A stretch of DNA of 42,185 nucleotides. It comes from Myxococcus xanthus. Lineage in GTDB: Bacteria; Myxococcota; Myxococcia; Myxococcales; Myxococcaceae. A program made the translations under genes and the position numbers. This document shows positions 36,125 through 42,185 of this stretch, piece by piece. Positions within the stretch are counted from its first letter, which is position 1, and each line of letters starts with the position of its first letter. The DNA is taken from the NCBI RefSeq assembly GCF_013116825.1, contig NZ_JABFNS010000084.1, forward strand, positions 1 to 42,185, read 5' to 3'. The notes beneath the pieces were generated by a model. The model saw only the letters and a list, made by a program, of their open reading frames with translations, was not told the DNA's origin and made no database searches.

Positions 36125-36505
36125 ATGGTCACCCCCATGGTTCAGCAGCGTTCCGAGCAGCTCGACGCGGTCTTCCACGCGCTCTCCGACCCGACGCGGC
36201 GGGAGATGCTGCGCAGCCTGTCCTCGGGACCGAGGAGCATTGGCGAACTGGCGGCGCCGTTCAGCATGTCCTTCGCGGGCGCTTCCAAGCACGTCAAGAC
36301 GCTGGAGCGCGCGGGGTTGGTGAACAGGTCGGTGGAGGGGCGCACGCACCGGTGCAGCCTCGCGCCGGCGCCGCTGGCCGGAGCGGCCGACTGGCTGCGT
36401 TTCTACGAACGCTTCTGGAATGACCGGTTGGATGCCCTGGAGCGGGAGCTCCGCAAGCCCGAGCGCGGCAGCGCCAGCGCCAGGAAGGGCGCGCGACAAG
36501 AGTGA
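36125..36505 (+). CDS. ArsR/SmtB-family transcriptional regulator
   Basis: A 126-residue winged-helix repressor with GGAGG five bases before ATG 36125. The family's helix-turn-helix is clear: 'VFHALSDPTRREMLRSLSSG', 'SIGELAAPFSMSFAGASKHVKTLE', then the wing 'GLVNRSVEGRTHRCSL'. The metal-binding CxC of SmtB is absent, so it is of the type often paired with SRPBCC/AHSA1 genes; no such gene follows here. GTTTAA occurs twice, at 36088-36093 and 36101-36106 (13-base period), just upstream, and may be its operator. Autoregulation is likely but inferred. Confidence 0.9.
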   Translation: MVTPMVQQRSEQLDAVFHALSDPTRREMLRSLSSGPRSIGELAAPFSMSFAGASKHVKTLERAGLVNRSVEGRTHRCSLAPAPLAGAADWLRFYERFWNDRLDALERELRKPERGSASARKGARQE

Positions 36506-36514
36506 GGTCCGGAG

Positions 36515-36703
36515 GTGTCGCATGCGGCGTCCACCCGCGAGGAGGTGGACGCCATTCTCCAGCGTAATGGGCTCGGGACCCCTGGCGGTCCGCTCAGCGG
36601 TGGGGCCAGAAGCGTGCCGCGAAGGGCGCCGTGGTGGACGCGCCTTCGTCGGCGCGGAGGCCCGCCACGCACATCGAGCCATCGGAATGGAACGCGGCGG
36701 TGA
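36515..36703 (+). pseudogene. Possible truncated gene after ArsR
   Basis: A GTG at 36515 with GAGG at 36504-36507 (overlapping the ArsR stop) opens SHAASTREEVDAILQRNGL, with coding-like third positions for about 27 codons. After 36595 the frame runs into the 3' end of the delta-60 gene on the other strand and becomes Arg-rich. It may be the 5' stub of the gene that once followed arsR, cut off by rearrangement. Weak evidence: it could be a chance frame. Confidence 0.3.
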
Positions 36704-38318
36704 GCGCGGCCTCGGTCCCCGGCAGGTTGGTGCGATGGGCTCGCAGGGCGGTCTTCCCGTCCGCGGACAGGTGGATGCGTCCAATGCCATCCGTGGCGCC
36801 ATTGATGGTGCTGGCCACCGCCAGGACCAGTTCGCCGTCATTCAGGATGCCTGTGCCCACCAGCCGCTCCTGCTGGGTTCCTGGCGCGGACAAGTGGGTG
36901 ACGCTATCGCCATCCCAGCCGAAGCTCGTATCAGGGCTGCCGCTGGCATGGACCCGTGTCACCGCGCCGCTGTTGGGGGAGTCGGTGCCCGCATTCCACC
37001 GCGCGCTGCCGCCCACCAGCAACTTGCCCCCGTCCAGCAGATGCAGGGTCCGGGGGGTGAGGCGAGGCCAATCCGACGCGCTTCGGTACGTGAAGCTCGA
37101 GTCGGGCGTGCCGTTCACGTTGTAGCGACGCAAGGCCATGTGGTTGCGGCTGGCGTTCGTGGTTCCCGCCACCACGATGCGGTCGTCGGCCAGGGTGACA
37201 ACGGCCAGGCCGTCCTCGTCCTGGCCCAGGTCATCCCAGGCCAGTCCATCCGAGCTGAAGGTCGTATCGGCGGCGCCCGTGGGCGTCAGGCGCATGATGA
37301 CGAAGTCCAGGTCATCGTGCTGCACGGTGCCGGCACCGACGATGCGCCCCCTCGAATCCACCGTGACGGCATGCAGCGCGGCGTTGCCCGCGGACATCTG
37401 GAAGGTACGCACCCCCGTGTCGCCAAAGGAGGTGTCCAGGTCGCCCGCCGAGGTGTACCGGGCGAAGAGCAGGCTCTGGTACTGCCTCCCCGAGCAGCTC
37501 CCAGGACCCGCGATGGCGCCCCCCGCGACGAGGATTCGCCCGTCGGACAGCACGGTGACGGCGTCCACGTAGTCATCGCCGCCACAGACGTCCAGGGTGA
37601 CGGTGCCCTGGGTGCCAAAGGCGGGGTCCAACGTCCCGTCCGGGAGCAGACGCGCCACCAGGACGTCGCGCAGGCCGGTGGAGCCCGTGGCGCCCGCCAG
37701 GATCCACTTGCCGTCCGGCTGCGACGCCAGGGCATGGATGCGCACCTCCGGGTGGCCGAAGGCGGGCATCGCCACGCCATTGCCGCCGAACGATGAATCC
37801 AGCGCCGCCGGGCCGGGCCGGATGACGAGGTTGAGGGGATGCTCGACGCGAGCCCCTCCGCCGCTCGCGACCAGCGTCACGGGCACACTGCCGTAGCGAG
37901 CGAACTCCTGGGCGGCGAGCGAGAGCGTGGCTTCGGACTCCGTGTCGGGGATGACGGCGGTGGTCACGTGCACATGCTCGGGAAGCCCCTCGATGGAGAG
38001 GTGCACGGCATCGGTGAACGTGGGCTCGCGGGTGATGGTGACGTTCAGCCCCGCGCTTGCCTCCGGGATGAACCGGAGCGTCACTTCGGACGCGGTTTGG
38101 AGCGTGAAGCCCGGAGGCGGCGCTCCCGCGTCGGGGTCCTCCGTCCCGGCATCCGTGCCCGCGTCGTTCGTCGGTGCCCCCGCGTCCGGCCGCTGGGTGC
38201 CCGCATCGGGTCTGGGGGAGGGCGACGGCTCCGACCCACCACAGCCCCAGGTGACGGGGGCCAGGCACAGGAGCATCAACGCCAGGAGCGACTTCACGCG
38301 CGGCGATGGGAAGCCCAT
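36594..38318 (-). CDS. Delta-60 repeat lipoprotein
   Basis: A 574-residue protein. ATG 38318 gives the signal VKSLLALMLLCLAPVTWGC, a lipobox at WGC. A linker of DAG repeats (PDAGTQRPDAGAP...) leads to an Ig-like region (about 70-165) and then at least five delta-60 repeats of the form 'RLLPDGTLDPAFGTQGTVTL ...', spaced about 60 residues and predicted to build a beta-propeller. Repeats also read ARYTSAGDLDTSFGDTG and RYNVNGTPDSSF. Such proteins are plentiful in myxobacteria, at the outer membrane or surface, with unknown ligands. Monocistronic; converges with the ArsR side. Confidence 0.88.
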   Translation of the reverse strand: MGFPSPRVKSLLALMLLCLAPVTWGCGGSEPSPSPRPDAGTQRPDAGAPTNDAGTDAGTEDPDAGAPPPGFTLQTASEVTLRFIPEASAGLNVTITREPTFTDAVHLSIEGLPEHVHVTTAVIPDTESEATLSLAAQEFARYGSVPVTLVASGGGARVEHPLNLVIRPGPAALDSSFGGNGVAMPAFGHPEVRIHALASQPDGKWILAGATGSTGLRDVLVARLLPDGTLDPAFGTQGTVTLDVCGGDDYVDAVTVLSDGRILVAGGAIAGPGSCSGRQYQSLLFARYTSAGDLDTSFGDTGVRTFQMSAGNAALHAVTVDSRGRIVGAGTVQHDDLDFVIMRLTPTGAADTTFSSDGLAWDDLGQDEDGLAVVTLADDRIVVAGTTNASRNHMALRRYNVNGTPDSSFTYRSASDWPRLTPRTLHLLDGGKLLVGGSARWNAGTDSPNSGAVTRVHASGSPDTSFGWDGDSVTHLSAPGTQQERLVGTGILNDGELVLAVASTINGATDGIGRIHLSADGKTALRAHRTNLPGTEAALTAAFHSDGSMCVAGLRADEGASTTAPFAARFWPHR

Positions 38319-38419
38319 GACATTGGAGGAACCTCGACGGCGGAAATGCACACTGCCTGTGGAAATCATATGAGCCGGCCTCTTAAGCGAGGACTCGGCG
38401 AGACGTAAAGACAGACGCC

Positions 38420-38686
38420 TCAGTGTTCGCCGTGTCCTCGCGGCGCGTCATCCGCCCCGGGCCGCGTGCTCCGGAGCCGCCTGAGCAGGTGGCGCGGCCA
38501 GAAGAACAGCGCCATTCCGGCCATGACGAGGAAGAGGATGACGAAGGGCAGCACGAGCACGCCGCCGACAAAGCCTGTCGCCATGCCGCCCAGCCCCCAC
38601 AGCAGGCCATGGGGAAATCCCAGGACGGCGCCGGTGAGGGTGCCCATGACCGCGCCCGCCAGGACACAGGGCTCGATGAGGTTCAC
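38420..38686 (-). CDS. Small membrane protein with two TM helices
   Basis: An 88-residue protein from GTG 38686, with GGGAGC six bases upstream. Two hydrophobic helices rich in Gly and Ala (about 8-30, ALAGAVMGTLTGAVLG type, and 38-62, LPFVILFLVMAGMALFF) are followed by a basic, soluble tail (RHLLRRLRSTRP). Glycine-rich first helix suggests tight packing or oligomerisation. Divergent from the SDR gene with 48 bases between. Function unknown. Confidence 0.65.
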   Translation of the reverse strand: MNLIEPCVLAGAVMGTLTGAVLGFPHGLLWGLGGMATGFVGGVLVLPFVILFLVMAGMALFFWPRHLLRRLRSTRPGADDAPRGHGEH

Positions 38687-38734
38687 TATGCGCTCCCACG
38701 TTGATGCTCGTCACGAGCCTGGGCAGGAACACGC

Positions 38735-39559
38735 ATGAGCAAGTCGCGACGCAAGGTGGTCCTCATCACTGGCGCATCCTCTGGCATCGGTCAGGCCTGC
38801 GCGGAGCTCCTGGGGGCACATGGCCACGCCGTTCATGGTACCAGCCGCCATCCCCGCGCGGATGGTGCCCACCACCGGATGGCCGTGTTGGACGTCACGG
38901 ATGAGGATTCCGTTCAGCGCGCGGTGGCGTCGGTGCTCGCGGCGGAGGGCCGGCTCGACGTGGTGGTGAACTGCGCGGGCTTCGTGATGGCCGGCGCCGT
39001 GGAGGACGTGTCCGTCGAAGAGGCCCTGCGGCAGATGGACACCAACTTCTTCGGCGTGCTGCGCGTCTGCCGGGCGGTGCTCCCCACGATGCGCGCGCAG
39101 CGGTCGGGCCTCATCGTCAACATCAGCTCCATGGGCGGCGCCGCCGGGCTTCCCTTCCAGGGGCTCTACAGCGCCAGCAAGTTCGCCCTGGAAGGAATGA
39201 CGGAGAGCCTCCGGCAGGAAGTCGCCGCCTTCGGCATCGAGGCCACGCTGCTGCAGCCTGGGGATGTCCTCACGCGCGTGCGCGAGTACCGGCAGCGCGC
39301 CCGGCAGTCCGGTCCCGGGTCCGCCTATCAGGAGGCCTTCGAGCGCGTCATGAACCTGGTGGAGTCAGGAGAAGGCGCGGGCGTTCCTCCCGAGCAGGTC
39401 GCCCGGAAGCTCCTGGCCCTGGTGGAGCGGCAGCGCGTGGACGTGCGCTACTCCGTGGGTCGCCTGTCGCAGCGCGTCGGCCTGGTGTCGAAACGCCTGC
39501 TGCCCGGGCGCACCTTCGAGCACCTCGTGATGGCGCTCCACGGCATGTCGCGGCGCTGA
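38735..39559 (+). CDS. Short-chain dehydrogenase/reductase (SDR)
   Basis: A 274-residue NAD(P)-dependent oxidoreductase with AGGA eight bases before ATG 38735. It has the classical SDR motifs: cofactor loop TGASSGIG (11-18), a basic-containing 'GTSRHPR' after the second strand that favours NADP(H), DVTD, NCAG, catalytic Ser in NISSMGG, and Y-x-x-x-K as LYSASKFAL. The C-terminal extension ('VRYSVGRLSQRVG', 'RTFEHLVM') resembles SDRs annotated as retinol or oxidoreductase-like. Substrate cannot be inferred. No clear operon partner. Confidence 0.92.
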   Translation: MSKSRRKVVLITGASSGIGQACAELLGAHGHAVHGTSRHPRADGAHHRMAVLDVTDEDSVQRAVASVLAAEGRLDVVVNCAGFVMAGAVEDVSVEEALRQMDTNFFGVLRVCRAVLPTMRAQRSGLIVNISSMGGAAGLPFQGLYSASKFALEGMTESLRQEVAAFGIEATLLQPGDVLTRVREYRQRARQSGPGSAYQEAFERVMNLVESGEGAGVPPEQVARKLLALVERQRVDVRYSVGRLSQRVGLVSKRLLPGRTFEHLVMALHGMSRR

Positions 39560-39797
39560 GCCCGGGCCCGGCGGGTTGTACATTCCTGACATAGGACTGT
39601 CAGGGACGGGTCGCAGGATGGCGTCCACGAAGCCCCTTGGGTTCTCCCGACCCAGGGGCGTTCGCATCCCACCCCAGGTGCCACCCGACATGATTCCCTT
39701 CTTGATGTTGTTGCCGATGCTCGTCCCCGCGGGTGTCAAACGTGGACGCTCCAGCAAGGCGCGGAGGGGAGGGGGGCTGAGTCCCGTGCCTTCACCC

Positions 39798-40961
39798 ATG
39801 AAGGAACCAGGAAGCGCGCCGCCTGTCCGTGCCTCCTCGCGGCGGCGGAGGCTGCCAGCCCAGGTCCTGGGGCAGCGGGCCCTCAACCGGGCACTGCTCC
39901 AGCGTCAGTGGCTGTTGCAGCGCTCCCGGGCGGGCGTGATGGAGGCGCTGGAGCATCTGGTGGGGCTTCAAGCCCAGGCCACCCATCCTCCCTACGGCGC
40001 ATTGTGGACGCGGCTGGACGGCTTCCAGCAAGAGGCGCTGACCCGGCTCATGACGGAGCGCCAGGTGGTGCGCGCCGGGATGATGCGCGGGACGTTGCAC
40101 CTGGTGACCGCGCGTGACTGCCTCGCGCTGCGTCCCGTGCTGCAACCCGCGCTGGACAGGGGGCTGAAGCACTCCTCCCATGGCAAGCAACTGGCGGGTG
40201 TAGAGGTCCAGGCGCTGGTGGCGGAGGGACGGGCGCTGCTGGAGGCACGTCCCAGTCCCCGGGGCGAGCTGGGCCAGCGGCTCCAGGAGAAGTGGCCCGG
40301 CCATGATGCGAGCGCCCTGAGCCTGGGTTTCTCGAGCCTGGAGCCGCTCGTTGTGGTGCCACCCTGTGGAACGTGGGGCCATGGCGAGCGGATGGTGTAC
40401 GCCACCGCCGAGTCCTGGCTCGGCCAGCGCTTCAAGCCCGCCGCGCCGCCAGACGCGCTGGTGATGCGCTACCTCGCCGCGTTTGGCCCCGCGAGCGCCA
40501 AGGACCTGCAGGCCTGGTCGGGCCTGCCCCGCATGGGCGCTGTCCTGGAGCGGTTGAGGCCCGGACTGCGCGCCTATCGTGACGAGCACGGCGTCGAGCT
40601 GTTCGACATCCCGGATGCCCGGAGGCCCGACCCGGACACGCCCGCGCCCGTCCGCTTCCTGTCCGAATTCGACAGCGTGCTGCTGGCCCACGCGGACCGC
40701 ACGCGCATCATCTCCGATGCCGCCCGCAAGCGCGTCTTCACCATCAACGGCATCGTGCGCGCCACCCTCCTCGTGGATGGCTTCGTTCGAGGAACCTGGC
40801 GCATTGAACGTGCGCGCGGCGCCGCGACCTTGTGCATCACGCCCTTCGCGCGGCTGTCGCGTGAGGACCGCGCCGCGCTGACCGACGAGGGCGGGCGGCT
40901 GCTCGCCTTCGCCGCCGCGGATGTCCAGCACGCCGACATTCGCTTCGAGCGGGTGGGGTGA
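39798..40961 (+). CDS. AlkZ-like winged-helix protein (HTH_42 family)
   Basis: A 387-residue protein of the PF06224 family, which includes the DNA glycosylases AlkZ and YcaQ and many winged-helix proteins of unknown role. Hallmarks: 'MEALEHLVGLQAQATHPPYGALWTRL', 'LVTARDCLALRP', 'RGTLHLVTA', and the C-terminal 'VRFLSEFDSVLLAHADRTRII', 'VFTINGIVRATLLVDGFVRGTW'. The QxQ in GLQAQ is the site used by AlkZ-type glycosylases. Start: ATG 39798 begins the conserved part; GTG 39786 and upstream starts only add low-complexity sequence. The 238 bases upstream hold no gene but contain the inverted repeat CCTGAC/GTCAGG at 39585-39604. Possible role in DNA alkylation repair. Confidence 0.85.
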   Translation: MKEPGSAPPVRASSRRRRLPAQVLGQRALNRALLQRQWLLQRSRAGVMEALEHLVGLQAQATHPPYGALWTRLDGFQQEALTRLMTERQVVRAGMMRGTLHLVTARDCLALRPVLQPALDRGLKHSSHGKQLAGVEVQALVAEGRALLEARPSPRGELGQRLQEKWPGHDASALSLGFSSLEPLVVVPPCGTWGHGERMVYATAESWLGQRFKPAAPPDALVMRYLAAFGPASAKDLQAWSGLPRMGAVLERLRPGLRAYRDEHGVELFDIPDARRPDPDTPAPVRFLSEFDSVLLAHADRTRIISDAARKRVFTINGIVRATLLVDGFVRGTWRIERARGAATLCITPFARLSREDRAALTDEGGRLLAFAAADVQHADIRFERVG

Positions 40962-40991
40962 GCCCGCGCCTGTCGAGCCGGTGCGGGGAGG

Positions 40992-41023
40992 CGGCGCTCC
41001 AGCCGGGCCGGGCTGGAGCGCCG
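40992..41023. terminator. Bidirectional hairpin terminator
   Basis: A 13-base perfect stem (40992-41004 with 41011-41023) and 6-base loop lie between the converging AlkZ-like gene (stop 40961) and sigC (stop 41050). T-tracts are weak on both sides. Position and stem strength favour shared termination. Confidence 0.65.
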
Positions 41024-41049
41024 TCGTCTTCCCCTGGAAGGCGTGAGGC

Positions 41050-41937
41050 TCAGGCGTTGAGCGTGCTCTCGTCGACGCCGGCCTCGGCCATCAGCGTGGC
41101 CAGCGCGAGCTTGAGCTTGTCCTTCGCCCGAATCTCCAGCTGACGGGCGCGCTCGCGGGAGAAGCCGAAGTGCTCGCCCAGCTCGCTGAGCGTCATCTCC
41201 GCGTCACCCATGACGCGCTGCTCGATGATGAAGCGCTCGCGCGGGTCCAGGCGGCGCAGGGCGCGCTGCACGAGCTCGCGGGTGAGGTTGGCCTGCTGCC
41301 GGTCGGCGACCTCGTCCACCGCGGAGACGGACTCGGACTCCACGAAGTCCAGGTGCGTGGCGTCGCCGTCCTCGCCCATGGGCGCGTCCAGGGACAAGTC
41401 CCGCCCGCCCATGCGCTGCTCCATCTCGCGCACCTCGGAGGCCTTCACGTTCAGCTTGCGCGCAATCTCCTCGGCGTTGACCACGTTCGCGTCGCCGGCG
41501 CCCATCTTCTCCAACTCGCGGCGCGTGCGGGCCAGGCTGAAGAAGAGGCGGCGCTGCGCCTGCGTGGTGCCCAACTTCACCAGGCTCCAGTTCTTCAGGA
41601 TGCAGTTCTGGATGTACGCGCGAATCCACCAGACGGCGTAGGAGATGAGGCGGATGCCCTTGTCCGGGTCGAACTTCTGCACGGCCTTCATCAGGCCGAT
41701 GTTCGCCTCCTGGATGAGGTCCGACATCTTCAGGCCGTAGGAGCGGTACTCGTAGGCCACCTTCACCACGAAGCGGAGGTTCGCCGTCACCAACTGGTGG
41801 CCCGCGGCCAGGTCCCCCGCGCGGAAGCGCTTCGACAGCTCCTGCTCCTGCGGCTGGGTGAGCAGCGGGTACTGGTTGATCTCCGACAGGTAGGTGGAGA
41901 GCGAATCAGGGGAGGTGAAGGAGTTGGAAGCCTGCAT
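41050..41937 (-). CDS. sigC: RNA polymerase sigma factor, RpoH-type (SigC)
   Basis: A 295-residue group 3 sigma factor starting at ATG 41937; upstream starts only add unrelated sequence. Region 2 is complete: [17 protein letters not shown], the [19 protein letters not shown] core-binding stretch, and [16 protein letters not shown] for -10 recognition. It then has the RpoH box [12 protein letters not shown], found in heat-shock sigma factors. Region 4 carries [14 protein letters not shown] and the helix-turn-helix '[20 protein letters not shown]'. I recall M. xanthus SigC as a 295-residue RpoH-like factor for starvation and development, which fits in length and motifs; the symbol rests on that recollection. 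A sigma-54-like promoter lies about 66 bases upstream. Confidence 0.85.
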   Translation of the reverse strand: MQASNSFTSPDSLSTYLSEINQYPLLTQPQEQELSKRFRAGDLAAGHQLVTANLRFVVKVAYEYRSYGLKMSDLIQEANIGLMKAVQKFDPDKGIRLISYAVWWIRAYIQNCILKNWSLVKLGTTQAQRRLFFSLARTRRELEKMGAGDANVVNAEEIARKLNVKASEVREMEQRMGGRDLSLDAPMGEDGDATHLDFVESESVSAVDEVADRQQANLTRELVQRALRRLDPRERFIIEQRVMGDAEMTLSELGEHFGFSRERARQLEIRAKDKLKLALATLMAEAGVDESTLNA

Positions 41938-42002
41938 GGTGTCTCTCGGGGAAAAAGAGATCTGGTTGGGGGATCGCGATGACGCTACGGGGGGTTGCCC
42001 TT

Positions 42003-42018
42003 TGCGACCCACGTGCCA
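42003..42018 (-). promoter_or_regulatory. Candidate sigma-54 (-24/-12) promoter of sigC
   Basis: Read on the minus strand, TGGCACG (42018-42012), four bases, then TCGCA (42007-42003) match the sigma-54 pattern TGGCACG-N4-TTGCA with one difference; the GG and GC pairs are 10 bases apart as required. Transcription would start near 41991, about 55 bases before ATG 41937. The rest of the leader up to the window edge shows no better sigma-70 promoter. The TGGCAC half also pairs with an inverted copy at 42024-42029. Confidence 0.5.
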
Positions 42019-42185
42019 AGGGGTGGCACCATCGTTTCCAAGTGAATCCAGGGGTTTGCATCCAAGCCGGCCCATGAATAAGGGCGGTAATCGGTCGTTT
42101 TTACAGCCAGCCCCACGGAAGTCTCTTCCAAACGTCGACTGGCCAACGGCGCCGCTCGCGCCGGGGGCCAGGGAGGGGGCGCGGG

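Overview
The window is high-GC DNA with strong G/C bias at third codon positions, and it looks like a chromosomal segment of a myxobacterium of the Myxococcus/Corallococcus type. Support comes from several proteins with MYXO-CTERM-like tails (Cys/Gly-rich stretch, hydrophobic segment, Arg cluster), many lipoproteins with beta-propeller or repeat domains, a double-domain geosmin synthase, a RING protein of the family I remember as 'MXAN_6230/SCO0930', and an RpoH-type sigma factor that I recall as M. xanthus SigC. From memory these genes also lie close together in M. xanthus, so this is probably core chromosome with local remodelling. I see no rRNA, tRNA, CRISPR array, prophage or insertion sequence.

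Layout. 1-2190: an edge-truncated MBL-fold hydrolase with a palindrome and a TetR gene stub, then two membrane proteins that probably carry PH-like domains. 2190-2958: no gene, one small repeat cluster. 2959-6519: a TadG-like protein, a VOC protein with a divergent TetR regulator, and a membrane protein. 6655-11795 (minus strand): the centre of interest, a three-gene operon of geosmin synthase followed by two Family 2B encapsulin shell proteins, behind one promoter with a palindromic operator. 11959-17520: an OmpA-family protein and a 14-repeat kelch lipoprotein. 17884-21722: a PhnB-like protein, a decayed gene fragment, and a coupled operon (beta-helix protein, secreted protein, spermidine-synthase-like methyltransferase). 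22109-24715: a RING finger protein with a TerD-like domain.

24870-29254: small proteins, a cytochrome-c-like lipoprotein, and a RegB/RegA-type redox two-component pair with a palindrome upstream. 29362-33441: an isoleucyl-tRNA synthetase with a large insertion after its KMSKS-like loop, and a small lipoprotein. 33593-36040: an exported cluster of a Cys-rich PLA2-like lipoprotein, a YwqK/MORN-like lipoprotein and a trypsin-like protease. 36125-41937: an ArsR regulator, a delta-60 repeat lipoprotein, a membrane protein, an SDR enzyme, an AlkZ-like winged-helix protein, and sigC with a candidate sigma-54 promoter.

How the parts work together. The most remarkable unit is the encapsulated terpene synthase. 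Geosmin synthase converts farnesyl diphosphate to germacradienol and then to geosmin. Its two catalytic domains are each followed by the same short motif, GP(N/T)GLGTSAAR, and both shell proteins carry the related LGTAAAR near their N-termini. This suggests a built-in cargo-loading code and a two-component shell. Encapsulated terpene cyclases are a known class. The duplicated motif, its resemblance to the shell arm, the loss of the usual cyclic-nucleotide arginine in both shell proteins, and the -35 operator are points I can see directly here that deserve testing.
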